Shown: positions 28,413 to 35,969, counted from the stretch's first letter. The stretch: 64,000 bases of DNA from Lachnospiraceae bacterium (GCA_017482205.1 JAFUNK010000024.1:62001-126000); one strand, 5' to 3'. A program made the numbers and translations. Notes: generated from the sequence alone by a model not told the origin.

Positions 28413-29309
28413 ATGGCAGAAAAGAAAATGCTTTTTGTTGTCAATCCCAAAGCCGGTAAAGCACGGATAAAAAATTATTTACTTGAGATAACGGATATGT
28501 TTATAAAGGCCGGATACGAAGTCACTGTATACATTACCCAGGATAAAGGGGATGCCCTGAAAGTTGTCAAAGACAGAGAAAAGAGATACGATATGATAGT
28601 CTGCAGCGGCGGTGACGGTACATTAGATGAAGTGGTGACGGGTATGGTAAAGAGTGGTAAGGCATTACCCATAGGTTATATTCCGGCAGGAAGTACCAAT
28701 GATTTTGCAAACAGTTTGAAATTGCCGTCCAATGCGAAGAAGGCAGCCAAGATAGTGCTGGAAGGAGAAAAATTTGCCTGCGATATAGGCTCTTTTAACA
28801 GAGATGTGTTTGTATATGTGGCGGCTTTCGGTATGTTTACGGATGTGTCCTACGGTACAAATCAGGAATTGAAGAATATGCTGGGACATATGGCGTATAT
28901 TCTGGAAGGCATAAAGAGACTTACGGCACTGAAATCCTACAAAATGAAATTTTCATATGGAGAAACGGTTATTGAAGGAGATTTTTTGTACGGTATGATA
29001 ACAAACTCCGTATCGGTGGGAGGCTTTAAAAATATTACCGGAAAAAATGTGGCACTCAATGACGGACAGTTGGAGGTAACCCTGATACGTCGTCCGACTA
29101 ATGCCACTGAACTGAATAAACTGATTGCGGCACTGGTGGAACAGAATACAGAGAGTGAATTTATTTATTGGTTTAAAACAGCTAAATTAAAAGTAGAGTC
29201 CGAAGAAAAGGTTGCATGGACCCTTGACGGAGAGTACGGTGGAGAGCACAAAAAGGTCCAAATAGAGGATTTTAAGCAGGCTATGGAAATTATTGTGCCA
29301 AAAATTTAA
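28413..29309 (+). CDS. Diacylglycerol kinase-like lipid kinase (YegS/BmrU family)
   Basis: 298-residue lipid kinase that transfers phosphate from ATP to a diacylglycerol-type or related lipid at the membrane face. Family motifs: VVNPKAGK near residues 9-16, the nucleotide loop CSGGDGTLDEVV, and PIGYIPAGSTNDFANSL; the C-terminal beta-sandwich has LNDGQLEVTLIRRP. Length is usual for DgkB/BmrU proteins. Monocistronic between the crh terminator and fba. RBS AGGAGG at good spacing. Confidence 0.88.
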   Translation: MAEKKMLFVVNPKAGKARIKNYLLEITDMFIKAGYEVTVYITQDKGDALKVVKDREKRYDMIVCSGGDGTLDEVVTGMVKSGKALPIGYIPAGSTNDFANSLKLPSNAKKAAKIVLEGEKFACDIGSFNRDVFVYVAAFGMFTDVSYGTNQELKNMLGHMAYILEGIKRLTALKSYKMKFSYGETVIEGDFLYGMITNSVSVGGFKNITGKNVALNDGQLEVTLIRRPTNATELNKLIAALVEQNTESEFIYWFKTAKLKVESEEKVAWTLDGEYGGEHKKVQIEDFKQAMEIIVPKI

Positions 29310-29382
29310 CAAACACTATTCCCTTTTTCATAAAAATGGGGTAGAATATACGCAAAGCAAACAAATCATGGAGGTATGAGAC

Positions 29383-30246
29383 ATGTTAGTATCAGCAACT
29401 GAAATGCTTAAAAAAGCAAAAGCAGGCCACTATGCAGTAGGCCAGTTCAATATCAATAACCTGGAATGGACCAAGTCCATCCTTGCTACCGCACAGGAAT
29501 TAAACTCCCCCGTTATTCTGGGTGTTTCTGAAGGTGCAGGTAAGTACATGGGCGGTTATCATGCAGTAGTAGGTATGGTAAACGGACTTCTTCAGGACAT
29601 GAACATCACTGTTCCCGTAGCACTTCACTTAGACCACGGTTCATTCGAAGGCTGCTACAAGTGTATCGAAGCAGGATTTTCTTCCATCATGTTCGACGGT
29701 TCTCACTATCCTATCGAAGAGAACGTTGAAAAGACTACCAAATTAGTAGCAGACGCTCACGCTAAGGGAATCTCTATCGAAGCAGAAGTCGGTTCCATCG
29801 GCGGTGAAGAAGACGGTGTTGTAGGTGCAGGCGAATGTGCAGATCCTAAGGAATGTAAAGCAATCGCTGACTTAGGCGTTGATTTCTTAGCAGCAGGTAT
29901 CGGTAACATTCACGGCAAGTATCCTGCAAACTGGGCAGGTTTAAGCTTTGAAACTCTGGATGCAGTTCAGAAAGAAACCGGAGAACTTCCTTTAGTTCTT
30001 CACGGCGGTACAGGTATCCCTGCCGACATGATTAAGAAAGCAATCTCTTTAGGTGTTGCAAAGATTAACGTAAACACCGAATGCCAGCTTGCATTCGCAG
30101 AAGCTACCCGTAAGTACATCGAAGCAGGTAAGGACTTAGAAGGCAAGGGCTTTGACCCTCGTAAGCTTTTAGCTCCCGGCGCAGAAGCTATCAAGGCTAC
30201 TGTTAAGGAAAAGATGGAACTGTTCGGTTCTGTTGGTAAAGCGTAA
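29383..30246 (+). CDS. fba: Class II fructose-1,6-bisphosphate aldolase
   Basis: Zinc-dependent glycolytic aldolase, 287 residues, splitting fructose-1,6-bisphosphate into the two triose phosphates. Zinc ligands are seen in VALHLDHGSFE, EAEVGSIGGEEDG, GNIHGKYP and VLHGGTGIP; substrate-phosphate loop at INVNTECQLAF. Codons are strongly biased toward the optimal set, as expected for an abundant glycolytic enzyme. RBS GGAGG precedes ATG. A perfect terminator follows at 30269-30308. Confidence 0.96.
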   Translation: MLVSATEMLKKAKAGHYAVGQFNINNLEWTKSILATAQELNSPVILGVSEGAGKYMGGYHAVVGMVNGLLQDMNITVPVALHLDHGSFEGCYKCIEAGFSSIMFDGSHYPIEENVEKTTKLVADAHAKGISIEAEVGSIGGEEDGVVGAGECADPKECKAIADLGVDFLAAGIGNIHGKYPANWAGLSFETLDAVQKETGELPLVLHGGTGIPADMIKKAISLGVAKINVNTECQLAFAEATRKYIEAGKDLEGKGFDPRKLLAPGAEAIKATVKEKMELFGSVGKA

Positions 30247-30268
30247 ATAAGATAAAAAGAAATAAACC

Positions 30269-30308
30269 AAAGAGCTTATCCGTTAACATGCGGATAAGCT
30301 CTTTTTTT
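30269..30308 (+). terminator. Terminator after fba
   Basis: AGAGCTTATCCG (30271-30282) pairs perfectly with CGGATAAGCTCT (30291-30302), then a run of seven T. Confidence 0.92.
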
Positions 30309-30337
30309 AATTCATAGGAAATTTCTATGAATTAAAA
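30298..30337. repeat. Left imperfect direct repeat of the RiPP island (contains an 11-bp palindrome)
   Basis: Begins at GCTCTTTTTT and continues through ATAGGAAAT and TATGAAT to AAAA. The same blocks in the same order occur at 35379-35415, just after the island's last terminator (about 33 of 38 aligned columns match). Within this copy TTAATTCATAG (30307-30317) and CTATGAATTAA (30325-30335) form a perfect inverted repeat. The GCTC-T-tract part belongs to the terminator in both places, so only the second half is independent evidence. Confidence 0.6.
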
Positions 30338-30385
30338 TATTGCCAGATATGTCGCACAATGTAAAAAAGTGTAGAAGTTCTTTTA

Positions 30386-30415
30386 TTGAAGGTAAGAAAA
30401 GGCGTTTGGTATACT
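30386..30415 (+). promoter_or_regulatory. Promoter of the LytTR regulator
   Basis: TTGAAG (30386-30391), 18-nt spacer, TATACT (30410-30415); lies 51 nt before the ATG and downstream of the fba terminator. Confidence 0.6.
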
Positions 30416-30465
30416 GAAAAGGTAATGAAAAAAGAGTGCATTTTGCAAAAAAGGGGGATTTATGA

Positions 30466-31194
30466 ATGCAGACAGATAGGGGAAACAGAGGAATTGCAAT
30501 ATGTGATGCTAAGCAGGAAACTTTAGCAGAACTGGAAAAGCTTATTAAGCAGATTTGTAAAAATACACGGCAGGATGTTCTGATGTATAAGTTTCATTCC
30601 GGCGAAACATTGTTAGAAACTATAGAAAAAGTTTCTATTGTTTTTCTTGGCCTTAAGTTGGGCGAAGCGGATGGAATAGAGGTGGGAAGAATTATAAAGC
30701 AAAGAAATCCGGAGTGTAGAATTATTTTAGTAACGGGAAACGAGAGCCGGTATAAGGATGCCTTCCGCATACAGGCGTTTCGGTTTATAACGAAGCCTTT
30801 TGAAAGGGAAGAGGTGGAGGAGGCCTTGGAAGCAGCCTTAAATACCTTTTTGGGAACAGAGAGTATAGGGCTTTACCGGGCACGGACATTATATGAGGTG
30901 CGACAGAAAGATATTAAATATGTGAAAGCCTTTAATGGATATACTGAATTTGCGGTACAGGAAAGTATTTTCCGAAAGGATATATCAATGGATGCACTTA
31001 AGGAACAATTGGACATGCGTACCTTTTACAGAATTAACCGGCAATATCTTGTAAATATGCGTTGGATTCAAAAGTATAAAAATGGCACGTTGTTATTGGC
31101 AAATCAAGAGTTTCAGGTTTCAAGGAGAAAAAGGAGTGATTTTGAAAAAGTATACATGGATTATGAGTTAAATTATAGAAAAAATATATTCTGA
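30466..31194 (+). CDS. LytTR-family transcription regulator with degenerate receiver
   Basis: 242-residue regulator. The C-terminal ~100 residues are a LytTR DNA-binding domain (LYEVRQKDIKYVKAFNGYT; FYRINRQYLVNMRWIQKY). The N-terminal part folds like a response-regulator receiver (GIAICDAKQ; RIILVTGNES; FRFITKPFE), and the Lys of the KPF motif remains. However, the segment that normally reads FLDIxM carries Gly instead of the phospho-acceptor Asp (VFLGLKLGEADGIE), and only one acidic residue is kept at the N-terminus. It is therefore unlikely to be switched by phosphorylation and may instead sense a ligand or act constitutively. No histidine kinase is adjacent. It precedes the precursor peptide genes by 250 nt and is the likely local regulator of the island. 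Confidence 0.88.
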   Translation: MQTDRGNRGIAICDAKQETLAELEKLIKQICKNTRQDVLMYKFHSGETLLETIEKVSIVFLGLKLGEADGIEVGRIIKQRNPECRIILVTGNESRYKDAFRIQAFRFITKPFEREEVEEALEAALNTFLGTESIGLYRARTLYEVRQKDIKYVKAFNGYTEFAVQESIFRKDISMDALKEQLDMRTFYRINRQYLVNMRWIQKYKNGTLLLANQEFQVSRRKRSDFEKVYMDYELNYRKNIF

Positions 31195-31349
31195 CAGGAA
31201 AAGAAAATAGCTAATAATGCAGAATTACTACAGCTGCCATGTCAATAAATAAGTTATAAGACCGTTTAAAGAGTTATGATTGCAAGTCATTGTTTGCTTT
31301 GCTACTGTGAAAGAGAAGAATATACAAAGGCATATTTGTTGTACCAATG

Positions 31350-31393
31350 AATAATTAAAATTACAAATGACAAGGTTTATGATTTTAATTATT
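31350..31393. promoter_or_regulatory. Inverted repeat upstream of the precursor genes
   Basis: AATAATTAAAAT (31350-31361) is perfectly inverted as ATTTTAATTATT (31382-31393) with a 20-nt spacer; CCAA flanks both sides with a 2-nt bulge. No T-run follows, so it is not a standard terminator. It may be an operator or a leader-RNA hairpin of the peptide transcript. About 75 nt upstream, AGTTAT occurs twice (31252 and 31272), a spacing roughly like the paired sites bound by LytTR proteins. Confidence 0.45.
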
Positions 31394-31444
31394 TGGCATT
31401 ATGTATGCGGAGTACATGACTATATATGAAGGGAGAGCAATAAT

Positions 31445-31714
31445 ATGAATGAAGAAATTATGATTCAGGAAGTTGCGGTTGGTGGAAATGAGGTGCAGCT
31501 TGCAGCTATTGTAGGTGCAGGGTGCGGTGTGGTTTGTCTTGGTTTAGGCTGTGCTGACGGTGGAGGTCCGGCACCCACAGGTGCCGGCTGTGGCTTTGGA
31601 TGTGACGGTGCCGGTTGCGTTGGCGGCAGCCTGGGTGCAGCTTGTGGCGGAGGCGGCGGAGGCGGAGCCTGCGGTGGTGCTTGTGCCGGCGGAGCCTGCG
31701 GTGGTTTGTGCTAA
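31445..31714 (+). CDS. Gly/Cys-rich RiPP precursor peptide A
   Basis: 89-residue peptide with 32 Gly and 11 Cys, almost all after residue 26. A short leader (MNEEIMIQEVAVGGNEVQL) precedes a core in which Cys fall at 27, 31, 36, 49, 53, 58, 67, 76, 80, 85 and 89: three C-x3-C-x4-C modules, a lone Cys67 and a terminal Cys89. Four CGxxC pairs (CGVVC, CGFGC, CGGAC, CGGLC) are shared in style with the second peptide. An adjacent radical SAM/SPASM enzyme with a leader-binding domain and an exporter indicate a ribosomally synthesised, post-translationally crosslinked product, probably with thioether links; function (bacteriocin, signal or metal ligand) is not known. GGGAG lies ~9 nt before the ATG. 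No close known precursor family was recognised. Confidence 0.8.
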   Translation: MNEEIMIQEVAVGGNEVQLAAIVGAGCGVVCLGLGCADGGGPAPTGAGCGFGCDGAGCVGGSLGAACGGGGGGGACGGACAGGACGGLC

Positions 31715-31732
31715 TGAAAGGAGTGATTATTC

Positions 31733-31915
31733 ATGGTAGAGATAACAGAAATTTATATTGATGACGTGAATAAGCCTTTTATAGGAAATGATGGAGATAT
31801 CGTAACTGTTCAAAGCGGCTGGGCATGCGGTGTAGGTTGCGAAAACGGTATGGTATGTGGACTGGGTTGTGGACACGGTGTTGGAGGAGTATGCGGCACC
31901 GGGTGCAGCAAATAA
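31733..31915 (+). CDS. Gly/Cys-rich RiPP precursor peptide B
   Basis: 60-residue peptide. The leader of about 30 residues is acidic (MVEITEIYIDDVNKPFIGND) and ends near SGW; the 30-residue core has six Cys at 32, 36, 42, 46, 54 and 58 arranged as three CGxGC pairs (CGVGC, CGLGC, CGTGC) with 14 Gly overall. It follows peptide A by 18 nt and has its own strong RBS (AAAGGAGTG). The leader bears little likeness to that of peptide A, so one enzyme apparently handles two different leaders, or the two peptides act as a two-component product. It ends 66 nt before the radical SAM gene. Confidence 0.8.
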   Translation: MVEITEIYIDDVNKPFIGNDGDIVTVQSGWACGVGCENGMVCGLGCGHGVGGVCGTGCSK

Positions 31916-31981
31916 TAGTAAACAACTATAAATAGTGTGACGCATACATAATGCAAATTTAGGAAGGAAGTTGTGGGGATA

Positions 31982-33343
31982 ATGGAAAAAACGATAAGAA
32001 CCAGGTGTTTAGAAAACCATAAAGGTGAAAAAATCTTATATCTTCCGGATTGTAAAAGAATTTTTAAGGTAAATGAATCGGGAAGTAAATTTATTGAAGA
32101 TCTGGCAGACGGAAACAGTGCAGAAAGTATGAAGGAGAAATACAGTCTGACGGAAGAAAAATACAATAATATTATCAATACCTTACATATAGAAAAGGAA
32201 GAAGAAAGTTGTAGTTGTGCACCTGAAAATGAAAAGATATTAGGCAGATTGGTTATCCATGTTACAAATGTATGTAACTTAAATTGCAGCTATTGTTATG
32301 CGAATGGTGGTAATTACCTGTCAGCCTGCGGTTTGATGAGTGAGGACATGCTGGAAGAGGTTATCCGGGTATTTTATGCCCAATATGATAGAATTAACAC
32401 AATTCAGTTTTTTGGAGGAGAACCACTTCTGAATATTCCCGTCATCGAAAAGGCGTGCGGAATAATCAGGGAAATTGATAAAGAAAGAGGATACACCACG
32501 CAATTTGGTCTGGTTACAAATGGAACTTTAATAGATCAGGATTTTATTGATTTGGTGAAAAAATATCATATTGGTGTAACCATAAGTTATGACGGAAATA
32601 TTTTTGTGAATGATATCCTTCGGGCAGACAAAGAAGGAAAAGGCGTTTCTGAACTGGTACTCAAAAATGCACAGAATTTGAAAAGTCAGACAAATGAACC
32701 GAATACGGTAGAAGTGACCTATACACAAGTGCATATTGAAAATGAGGTAAAAATTTTAGATGTTGTAAAGCATATTCAGGAAATACTACCCAATACATAT
32801 GTGCATTTGGTTCCGGCGGGCGGAAAAGAAGAGGACGAATTCACCGTAAAAAATCTGGACATATTTGCGGATTCGATAGATGAAATTTTTAGAGAAGCGG
32901 ATAAAAGCAGTGATGGAAGAGTACCGTCTTATTCGTTAGCAGATAGAATATTTTATGCTCTAAAAAATAAAGAAGCAAAGGGAAGCCGCTACATTTGTGA
33001 TGCCGGAGTGGGAACTATTTCAGTATCTGTTGGCGGAGACGTTTATCCCTGCTTTATGTTTACGGATCAAGAGGAATTGAAACTGGGAAATATCATGGAC
33101 CCACAGCTGTTTGACAGTGCCATATTTAGAGAACAGTTAAAGAGGATTCGGGATTTTTCTTTTAAAGGCAAAAATGCTGAGTGTGAAAAATGTTATATAA
33201 ACACCTTGTGTAACGGCTGCTTAGGGTTAAATTCCTATCATTCGGGTGATCCTTTGGTTTTATCCAATGAAATTTGTGAAATGTTCAGAAATATGACGGA
33301 CAGAGCAATTATTAATTTTGCTGACAGAGTGGGTGAGGCGTAA
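31982..33343 (+). CDS. Radical SAM/SPASM peptide-maturation enzyme with PqqD-like domain
   Basis: 453-residue iron-sulfur enzyme predicted to modify the two upstream peptides. Residues ~15-75 (ILYLPDCKRIFKVNESGSKF ... EEKYNNIINTL) match the PqqD-like leader-recognition fold. The radical SAM cluster motif is CNLNCSYC near residues 97-104, followed by FFGGEPLL and LVTNGT. The C-terminal SPASM region has Cys in YICDAGVG, VYPCFMF, ECEKCYINTLCNGC and NEICEMF, enough for auxiliary clusters. This build is shared by sactipeptide- and ranthipeptide-forming enzymes that make Cys thioethers. A GTG at 31973 is an alternative start with a better-placed AGGAAGG. Stop overlaps the next start (TAATG), indicating coupling to the exporter. 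Confidence 0.9.
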   Translation: MEKTIRTRCLENHKGEKILYLPDCKRIFKVNESGSKFIEDLADGNSAESMKEKYSLTEEKYNNIINTLHIEKEEESCSCAPENEKILGRLVIHVTNVCNLNCSYCYANGGNYLSACGLMSEDMLEEVIRVFYAQYDRINTIQFFGGEPLLNIPVIEKACGIIREIDKERGYTTQFGLVTNGTLIDQDFIDLVKKYHIGVTISYDGNIFVNDILRADKEGKGVSELVLKNAQNLKSQTNEPNTVEVTYTQVHIENEVKILDVVKHIQEILPNTYVHLVPAGGKEEDEFTVKNLDIFADSIDEIFREADKSSDGRVPSYSLADRIFYALKNKEAKGSRYICDAGVGTISVSVGGDVYPCFMFTDQEELKLGNIMDPQLFDSAIFREQLKRIRDFSFKGKNAECEKCYINTLCNGCLGLNSYHSGDPLVLSNEICEMFRNMTDRAIINFADRVGEA

Positions 33344-35112
33344 TGTTTTCGGGTATAAGGTATTTGTTATCCCATTGTTGGAAATTTAATCCGAAATATA
33401 TTATTTTACTGTTTATCAGACAGATAGGGAATATTATGAATGTATACCTTGGTCTGTTGCTGCCACAGTATATCCTTGATGCCGTATTTATTGATAGGAA
33501 TGCAGAAATGGCATGGAAGTATGTGATTGCTTTTATTGCCATTTCTATTCTCATCAGTCTGTATACGCACTTTGTTGTAAACGCTATCTCCATTGAACGG
33601 ATGAATACGTTCAGGCACTTTCAGCTGTATCTGGGAAACAAGATGATGAGTGCAAAGTTTGAGGATATTGAATCAGAAGAGTTTCTCAATATAAAAAGTA
33701 AGGCTGAAAAATTTTTGTATGGAAACGGTACCGGGTTTGCAAGTGTATTGGAAAGTGCAATTGATTTGATTGGGAAAGGTGTTTCACTAATTACCATTTC
33801 TGGTATTATTGCAACTTTGAACATGGAACTGATTCTCATATTATTAGTAATTGTTGTAATGAGTTCTTTTATTTCGGCGTTGAACCAGAAAGCAAATATA
33901 AAAATAAACTTGGAAAAAGCAGTACAGGAAAGAAGAAATTCCTATTTCAGTAATTTGTTTCAGGATTTTAGATTTGGAAAAGAAATCAGAGTATATAATC
34001 TGGTGGCGTGGCTTTCAGAAAAATATAGAACCCAGTTGGAAAAAATGATGGTCTTTTACAGGCGGAACTCACGCATAAACATAAAATACGGTATACTGAA
34101 CTTATTAGTATCCAATGTTCAATTAATTGTATCGTACATTTACGTTGTAAATGAAGCTTTCAAGGGTGTATTGACTGTGGGCGCCTTTACAAAATATCTG
34201 TCAGCAATTACTACTTTTTCTTCAACATTAAAGGACATTATATATGGATTTATCAATATGCAGCAATATACTGACTATTATAAAGCATATGAACAGTACA
34301 TAAGCATAGAAGATATTTTTTCGGATAAAGGAAGTGAAATGAAAATCACACTGCCTGATACCGAAAAAATAGAAATAGAATTTGTAAACGTTTATTTTCG
34401 ATACAATTCGCAAAGTGATTATAGTCTGAAGAATGTGTCAATCAAGTTTTCTGATGCGGAGAAGATTGCGGTAGTTGGTGAAAATGGTGCAGGAAAATCC
34501 ACATTTATAAAGTTGTTGCTACGGATTTATAAACCCACAAAAGGTAAAATTTTGTTGAATGGAATAGATATACAAACAATTAGTTATGATTCTTATATAA
34601 AAAAGTTTGCGGCTGTTTTTCAGGACTTTAAGTTGTTTTCTTTTTCGGTTGAAGAGAATATCCAATTTGGAAATACCGATGCCTCTTTACTGAATGAAGT
34701 GTTAGTGCAGACCGGGCTGTCCGATAAAGTGATGAGTTTGCCCCAAAGAGAGCATACACTCATATATAAAGACTTTGACCAATATGGGTATACACCTTCC
34801 GGAGGTGAGGCACAAAAGCTTGCTATGGCACGCGCAATCAGCCAAAAAGAAGCGAGAGCCGTTATTTTGGATGAACCTACATCTGCATTAGACCCTTTAG
34901 CAGAAATTGAGGTATATAATCGGTTTCATACTTTCTTTGGCAATAAAATGTGTATATATATATCACATCGTTTGGCCTGTACACAATTCTGCTCCCGAAT
35001 AATCGTTTTTCAAAACGGTAAAATAGTTGAGAGCGGAAGTCAAAAAGAACTTTTGGAATCGGATGGTCAATTTAAAAAAATGTATGAAATGCAAAAATGG
35101 ATGTATAATTAA
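33343..35112 (+). CDS. ABC exporter (fused membrane and ATPase domains) of the RiPP island
   Basis: 589-residue half-transporter of the exporter type. The first ~310 residues hold about five to six membrane segments; the ATPase follows with Walker A GENGAGKST, signature SGGEA in TPSGGEAQKLAMARAIS, Walker B AVILDEPTSALDP and the His switch in YISHRLA. There is no N-terminal C39 peptidase domain, so it would not cleave a leader itself. It is translationally coupled to the radical SAM gene and most likely exports the mature peptides, or alternatively confers immunity. The AT-rich codon use (many AAA, ATA, TTT) is similar to that of the radical SAM gene and unlike the flanking housekeeping genes. 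Confidence 0.9.
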   Translation: MFSGIRYLLSHCWKFNPKYIILLFIRQIGNIMNVYLGLLLPQYILDAVFIDRNAEMAWKYVIAFIAISILISLYTHFVVNAISIERMNTFRHFQLYLGNKMMSAKFEDIESEEFLNIKSKAEKFLYGNGTGFASVLESAIDLIGKGVSLITISGIIATLNMELILILLVIVVMSSFISALNQKANIKINLEKAVQERRNSYFSNLFQDFRFGKEIRVYNLVAWLSEKYRTQLEKMMVFYRRNSRINIKYGILNLLVSNVQLIVSYIYVVNEAFKGVLTVGAFTKYLSAITTFSSTLKDIIYGFINMQQYTDYYKAYEQYISIEDIFSDKGSEMKITLPDTEKIEIEFVNVYFRYNSQSDYSLKNVSIKFSDAEKIAVVGENGAGKSTFIKLLLRIYKPTKGKILLNGIDIQTISYDSYIKKFAAVFQDFKLFSFSVEENIQFGNTDASLLNEVLVQTGLSDKVMSLPQREHTLIYKDFDQYGYTPSGGEAQKLAMARAISQKEARAVILDEPTSALDPLAEIEVYNRFHTFFGNKMCIYISHRLACTQFCSRIIVFQNGKIVESGSQKELLESDGQFKKMYEMQKWMYN

Positions 35113-35143
35113 TAGTAAGAGTGTGGATGAAAGGAATGTTGTT

Positions 35144-35335
35144 ATGTATGAATACAAATTTGTAAGAATGGATCAGATGAACAGGCTTAATGCAGACTTT
35201 GAAAAATGTAAAGCAGAGATTGAAAAGCATGCCAATGACGGTTGGAGATTTGTCCAGATAGTAATGCTTCCCAATGATAAGCTGGGAGTATACAGACCGG
35301 CTTCCTATGAAATTATTTTTGAACGTGCGGTATAA
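35144..35335 (+). CDS. Small DUF4177 protein
   Basis: 63-residue soluble protein. The pattern YEYKFVRMDQ ... AEIEKHANDGWRFVQIV ... YEIIFERAV is that of DUF4177, a small alpha/beta domain of unknown function in Firmicutes and other bacteria. It is the last gene of the RiPP island, 31 nt after the exporter, before the terminator at 35348. Its role (accessory, immunity, or passenger) cannot be told. ATG at 35144 follows AAAGGA with 8-nt spacing. Confidence 0.75.
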   Translation: MYEYKFVRMDQMNRLNADFEKCKAEIEKHANDGWRFVQIVMLPNDKLGVYRPASYEIIFERAV

Positions 35336-35347
35336 ATTAGTTGACGT

Positions 35348-35388
35348 AAAGAGTAGAGTATGTAGAAATACATACCCTGCTCTTTTTT
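35348..35388 (+). terminator. Terminator of the RiPP island
   Basis: AAAGAG (35348-35353) and GTATGT (35358-35363) pair with ACATAC (35370-35375) and CTCTTT (35380-35385), followed by T6. Confidence 0.85.
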
Positions 35389-35415
35389 GCTTTATAGGAA
35401 ATCTTATGAATCAAA
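35379..35415. repeat. Right imperfect direct repeat of the RiPP island
   Basis: Partner of 30298-30337: GCTCTTTTTT, then ATAGGAAAT, TATGAAT and AAAA in the same order and nearly the same spacing. Its internal palindrome is degraded compared with the left copy. Confidence 0.6.
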
Positions 35416-35453
35416 AAAGACTGCAGGATGCACAAAGCACCGTCTTAGTTTCT

Positions 35454-35813
35454 TTAAGAGGTGCGGACCTCTATCAGATTACCGTCCGGGTCGTAAAGGC
35501 GGATAAGTTTCTGTCCGGAGGCAAGAGTTGTTAGAGGGGTGACGTATTGGATGGGTTCATCATAGGCGTGCAGTTTTTCCAGAAAGGTATCCATGTCCCG
35601 CTCTTCAAAATAAAGCAGGGCAGCATTATTTCTGTGGAGTATATCTCTATTTAAAGCATCTTTCCAGACAGATGCGTCCTGCAAAACCAGTCCTTCTGTT
35701 AATATGACATTGGCGTCATTATCTAGTATAACTTGCAGTCCAAAGAGTGATTTATAAAAGTGAATAGATTTTTCCATATTATTCACTGCAATTAAGATGT
35801 TTTTTAGTTTCAT
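35454..35813 (-). CDS. VOC-superfamily (glyoxalase-like) protein
   Basis: 119-residue single-domain protein of the vicinal oxygen chelate fold, beginning MKLKNILIAVNNMEKSIHFYKSLFG and ending YDPDGNLIEVRTS, the standard glyoxalase/bleomycin-resistance signature at each end. Such proteins act as dimers and bind a metal; substrate cannot be assigned. It lies convergent to the RiPP island and divergent from the TIM-barrel gene, with no obvious link to either. Confidence 0.85.
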   Translation of the reverse strand: MKLKNILIAVNNMEKSIHFYKSLFGLQVILDNDANVILTEGLVLQDASVWKDALNRDILHRNNAALLYFEERDMDTFLEKLHAYDEPIQYVTPLTTLASGQKLIRLYDPDGNLIEVRTS

Positions 35814-35869
35814 ATATTTTTCTCCAATACATTAATTTGCTTCTTAATTCTACCATTTCCTTTTCGGGC

Positions 35870-35898
35870 TTTCAATAGAGGGGAAAGAGTGATAGAAT
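35870..35898 (+). promoter_or_regulatory. Promoter of the TIM-barrel gene
   Basis: TTTCAA (35870-35875), 17-nt spacer, TAGAAT (35893-35898), about 70 nt before the ATG. Confidence 0.5.
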
Positions 35899-35969
35899 AA
35901 ATACAACTTGGCTTTCTGTTTGTTAGAGAGCAATATTGTTTGCTGATTTTGAAAGGAATATAAAACGGT

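Noticed and set aside
31217-31252. Tiny open frame (11 codons, one Cys) upstream of the precursor genes that might be a signal peptide for the LytTR regulator
   Set aside because: No ribosome binding site, no AgrB/AgrD-type partner gene, and length typical of chance frames.
31551-31739. Second reading frame across precursor A, and a reverse-strand frame over 31810-32178
   Set aside because: They arise from the GC-biased Gly/Cys codons and the Gly-rich repeat; no ribosome site, no plausible protein composition.
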